DNA from: an uncultured bacterium
Lineage (GTDB): Bacteria; Bacillota_I; Bacilli_A; RF39; UBA660
NCBI GenBank assembly: GCA_900314225.1
Contig: OMUM01000085.1
Span: 1-7,648 of the forward strand
DNA: 7,648 nucleotides
Direction of reading: 5' to 3'
The position numbers and the translations under genes were made by a program. Position 1 is the stretch's first letter, and every line of letters starts with the position of its first letter. Shown here piece after piece: positions 5,936 through 7,648 of this stretch. The notes under the pieces were generated by a model. It ran no database searches and was not told the origin of the DNA. It saw nothing but the letters and a program-made list of their open reading frames with translations.

Positions 5936-6382
5936 ATGATGAAAAATACAAAATATGACCTAATAGCAAATTCTCATAAATCTGAAGAAACTAGGAAAAA
6001 AAATGCCTTTATAGCTTTTATTACAGGAGGACTTATCGGACTAATTGGTGAAGGAATGATTGAATTATTTTGCTTAAACTTTTCAATGTCTAGAACAGAT
6101 GCAGGAACTCTTATGATAGTTGTCTATATTTTTCTAGCAAGTTTATCAACAGCCTTAGGCTTTTTTGACAAACTAGTAAGTGTTTGTAGATGTGGCTTAC
6201 TTATACCTATTACTGGCTTTGCCCATTCAATGACCAGTGCTAGTCTAGACTTCAAAAGAGAAGGTCCAATATATGGAATAGGATCAAATATGTTTAAATT
6301 AGCTGGTTCAGTAATTATATATGGAGTAGTTTCTGCATGGCTTTTTGGCCTAATAAGATATTTAATAGGAGGTAGTATATGA
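5936..6382 (+). CDS. spoVAC: Stage V sporulation protein AC (SpoVAC)
   Basis: A 148-residue membrane protein of the SpoVAC/SpoVAE family, part of the channel in the spore inner membrane that takes up Ca-dipicolinate during sporulation and releases it in germination. In Bacillus SpoVAC behaves as a mechanosensitive channel (family knowledge). After a charged N terminus the hydrophobic stretches are about 24-47, 58-78, 84-97 and 119-143. Family hallmarks are AFITGGLIGLIGE (27-39), PITGFAHSMTSASLDFKREG (91-110) and the near-invariant GSNMFKLAGSVI (116-127). Two ATG codons in a row (5936 and 5939) can start the protein; the second is 5 nt from the weak site GGTGAT (5928-5933) and may be the one used, making 147 residues. 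It overlaps spoVAD by 4 bp (ATGA). Confidence 0.95.
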   Translation: MMKNTKYDLIANSHKSEETRKKNAFIAFITGGLIGLIGEGMIELFCLNFSMSRTDAGTLMIVVYIFLASLSTALGFFDKLVSVCRCGLLIPITGFAHSMTSASLDFKREGPIYGIGSNMFKLAGSVIIYGVVSAWLFGLIRYLIGGSI

Positions 6383-7371
6383 CAACATATTATAAAAATG
6401 TTTATATTGATGATACTGCTACAGTTTGTGGACCATATGAAAAAAAAGGCCCATTAAGAAGATATTTTGATAAATGTTATGATGACTTATATATAGGAGA
6501 AGATTCCTATGAAAAAGCAGAAATTAAACTAGTAAGAACTTCCTTAAAAATTTTATTAAAAAAAGCTAATATAGATAAATATAATATTGATTTAGTTATA
6601 GGTGGAGATTTACTTAATCAAATTACAGCTTCTACTTATGGAACTTACGGGGTAGGCAATGGATTTATTGGTATATATGGAGCCTGTAGTAGTAGTGTCT
6701 TAGGAATGATTATTGCTTCTAATTTTATAGAAGCTGGTTTTGTTAATAATTGCTGTTGCGTAGTATCAAGTCATAATCTAAGTAGTGAGAAACAATTTAG
6801 AAATCCAGTAGAGTATGGTGCCCCAAGACCTGATAGTGCAACATTTACCTCCACTGGAGCAGCTAGTTGCTTGCTTTCTAGAAAAAAAACATCCATTAAA
6901 GTAGAATCATCAACAATTGGTAAAATAATTGACTATGGTCAAAATGATGCTAATGACATGGGAAGAGTCATGGCCCCAGCAGCAATTGATACTTTAAAAA
7001 GACATTTGGACGATACAGGAAGAAAAGCAGACTATTATGACTTAATACTTACAGGAGATTTAGGTAAATATGGTAAAGAAATATTAATTGATTATATGCG
7101 TGACTGCTACAACATAAATTTAAAAGGAAATTATAACGATTGTGGAACAATGCTCTACGACCTTTATGAACAAAAAGATGTCCATGCCGGAGGTAGTGGA
7201 CCATCTTGTGGAGCTTTAGTAGTTTATTCTTATATAATTCATTTAATGCGAAGAAAAAAAATAAAAAGAGTTCTCTTTCTAGCAACAGGAGCATTATTTT
7301 CTCCAACACTCTTATATCAAAAAGAAAATATTAATGCAATCTGTCACGCTATAAGTCTGGAGGCGGTATAA
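6379..7371 (+). CDS. spoVAD: Stage V sporulation protein AD (SpoVAD), dipicolinic-acid-binding
   Basis: A 330-residue protein with a thiolase-like fold, close to the usual family length. In B. subtilis it binds dipicolinic acid directly and sits on the spore inner membrane with SpoVAC and SpoVAE (family knowledge). Visible family segments are the start NVYIDDTATVCGPYEKKGPL (7-26), LVIGGDLLNQITAS (72-85) and GIYGACSSS (98-106), with Cys103 at the position of the thiolase nucleophile. PVEYGAPRPDSATFTSTGAA (143-162), DYYDLILTGDLGKYG (218-232) and VHAGGSGPSCGA (268-279) follow. No transmembrane helix is evident. A CCC run at 125-127 is unusual. AGGAGGT (6367-6373) lies 5 nt before the ATG. The start overlaps spoVAC by 4 bp, and the stop overlaps the spoVAE start by one base (TAATG), so the three genes are probably translationally coupled. 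Confidence 0.96.
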   Translation: MTTYYKNVYIDDTATVCGPYEKKGPLRRYFDKCYDDLYIGEDSYEKAEIKLVRTSLKILLKKANIDKYNIDLVIGGDLLNQITASTYGTYGVGNGFIGIYGACSSSVLGMIIASNFIEAGFVNNCCCVVSSHNLSSEKQFRNPVEYGAPRPDSATFTSTGAASCLLSRKKTSIKVESSTIGKIIDYGQNDANDMGRVMAPAAIDTLKRHLDDTGRKADYYDLILTGDLGKYGKEILIDYMRDCYNINLKGNYNDCGTMLYDLYEQKDVHAGGSGPSCGALVVYSYIIHLMRRKKIKRVLFLATGALFSPTLLYQKENINAICHAISLEAV

Positions 7372-7648
7372 TGTTACTTTTTAATTCATTTTTATTTTGT
7401 GGCTTTCTTTGTCTACTATCACAAATTATTTTAGACAATTCTAAACTAACACCAGGACATATTACCAGTATTTTAGTAGTTATTGGAGCATTCCTTGATA
7501 CATTTAATATTTATGATGAAATAATAAGAAAAGTTGGAGGAGGAGCTTTAATTCCTATAACAAGTTTTGGACATTCTCTAATACATGGAGCATTAGCTAA
7601 AGCAGAAAGTGTTGGTATAATTGGAATATTTATGGGAATGTTTGATTT
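7371..7648 (+). CDS. spoVAE: Stage V sporulation protein AE (SpoVAE/SpoVAEb), 3' end beyond the window
   Basis: An open frame starts at ATG 7371-7373, sharing one base with the spoVAD stop, with GGAGG (7359-7363) 7 nt upstream. The 92 complete codons in the window run to the edge without a stop. The visible protein has a hydrophobic N-terminal helix (about 1-20), then DNSKLTPGHITSILVVIGAFLD (22-43), a segment of the SpoVAE type, then the IYDEIIRKVGGGALIPITSFGHSLIHGALAKAE region (47-79), which matches the PITSFGNSLVHGA block of SpoVAEb. It resembles SpoVAC in organisation, as expected for this pair of related membrane proteins. In Bacillus, SpoVAC, AD and AEb form the essential core of the dipicolinate channel. 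The frame looks intact as far as it can be read; only the end is missing. Confidence 0.93.
   Translation, partial: MLLFNSFLFCGFLCLLSQIILDNSKLTPGHITSILVVIGAFLDTFNIYDEIIRKVGGGALIPITSFGHSLIHGALAKAESVGIIGIFMGMFD

Noticed and set aside
7049..7309. 86-codon open frame on the minus strand inside spoVAD
   Set aside because: It is a shadow of spoVAD: leucine- and phenylalanine-rich with no family resemblance, and fully inside a clear conserved gene.
86..7648. Reassigned TGA codon, given the Mollicutes-like base composition
   Set aside because: Genes end normally at TGA (755-757, 5877-5879, 6380-6382), tryptophan is encoded by TGG, and no conserved gene needs read-through.
1..7648. Mobile elements, CRISPR array, tRNA, rRNA or phage genes
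   Set aside because: No transposase or integrase motifs, regularly spaced repeats, or RNA-gene sequences were seen; dut alone does not indicate a prophage.

Overview
The window is AT-rich (about 30% GC by eye), uses TGA as a stop (ends of the SUFU-like, sigma-factor and spoVAC genes) and has Shine-Dalgarno sequences of the GGAGG type. It also carries sporulation genes (spoVAC, spoVAD, spoVAE and a forespore-type sigma factor) and an anaerobic ribonucleotide reductase. Together these point to a spore-forming, probably strictly or facultatively anaerobic member of the Bacillota, from a clostridial or Erysipelotrichia-like low-GC lineage. I cannot name the genus. I see no transposase, integrase, tRNA, rRNA or CRISPR array; this looks like core chromosome.

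Left block (1-1244): a well-formed promoter drives a suppressor-of-fused (SUFU) domain protein of unknown bacterial role. A small nitroreductase follows, overlapping it by 8 bp. The nitroreductase converges on, and overlaps by 4 bp, a minus-strand CRP/FNR-family regulator (1241-1870).

Middle block (1871-5190): the regulator is divergent from nrdD-nrdG-dut. The 123-bp gap between them holds a perfect 26-bp palindrome (1906-1931). Its centre lies 41.5 bp upstream of the start site I infer for nrdD, which is the class II activator position, and its other half forms the likely -35 box of the regulator gene. NrdD reduces ribonucleoside triphosphates without oxygen, NrdG installs its glycyl radical, and dUTPase removes dUTP and yields dUMP for thymidylate synthesis, so the operon is an anaerobic DNA-precursor unit. 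It ends at a strong intrinsic terminator (5163-5190).

Right block (5191-7648): a short sigma-70-family factor resembling sigma-F/sigma-G is followed by spoVAC, spoVAD and spoVAE (cut by the window end). The SpoVA proteins move dipicolinic acid into the forespore and release it at germination. An intrinsic terminator overlaps the end of the sigma gene, and a sequence resembling a sigma-F/sigma-G promoter lies just before spoVAC, so the spoVA genes may form their own forespore transcript. The spoIIAA and spoIIAB genes that usually precede sigF are absent here, and the sigma factor lacks the usual N-terminal segment.
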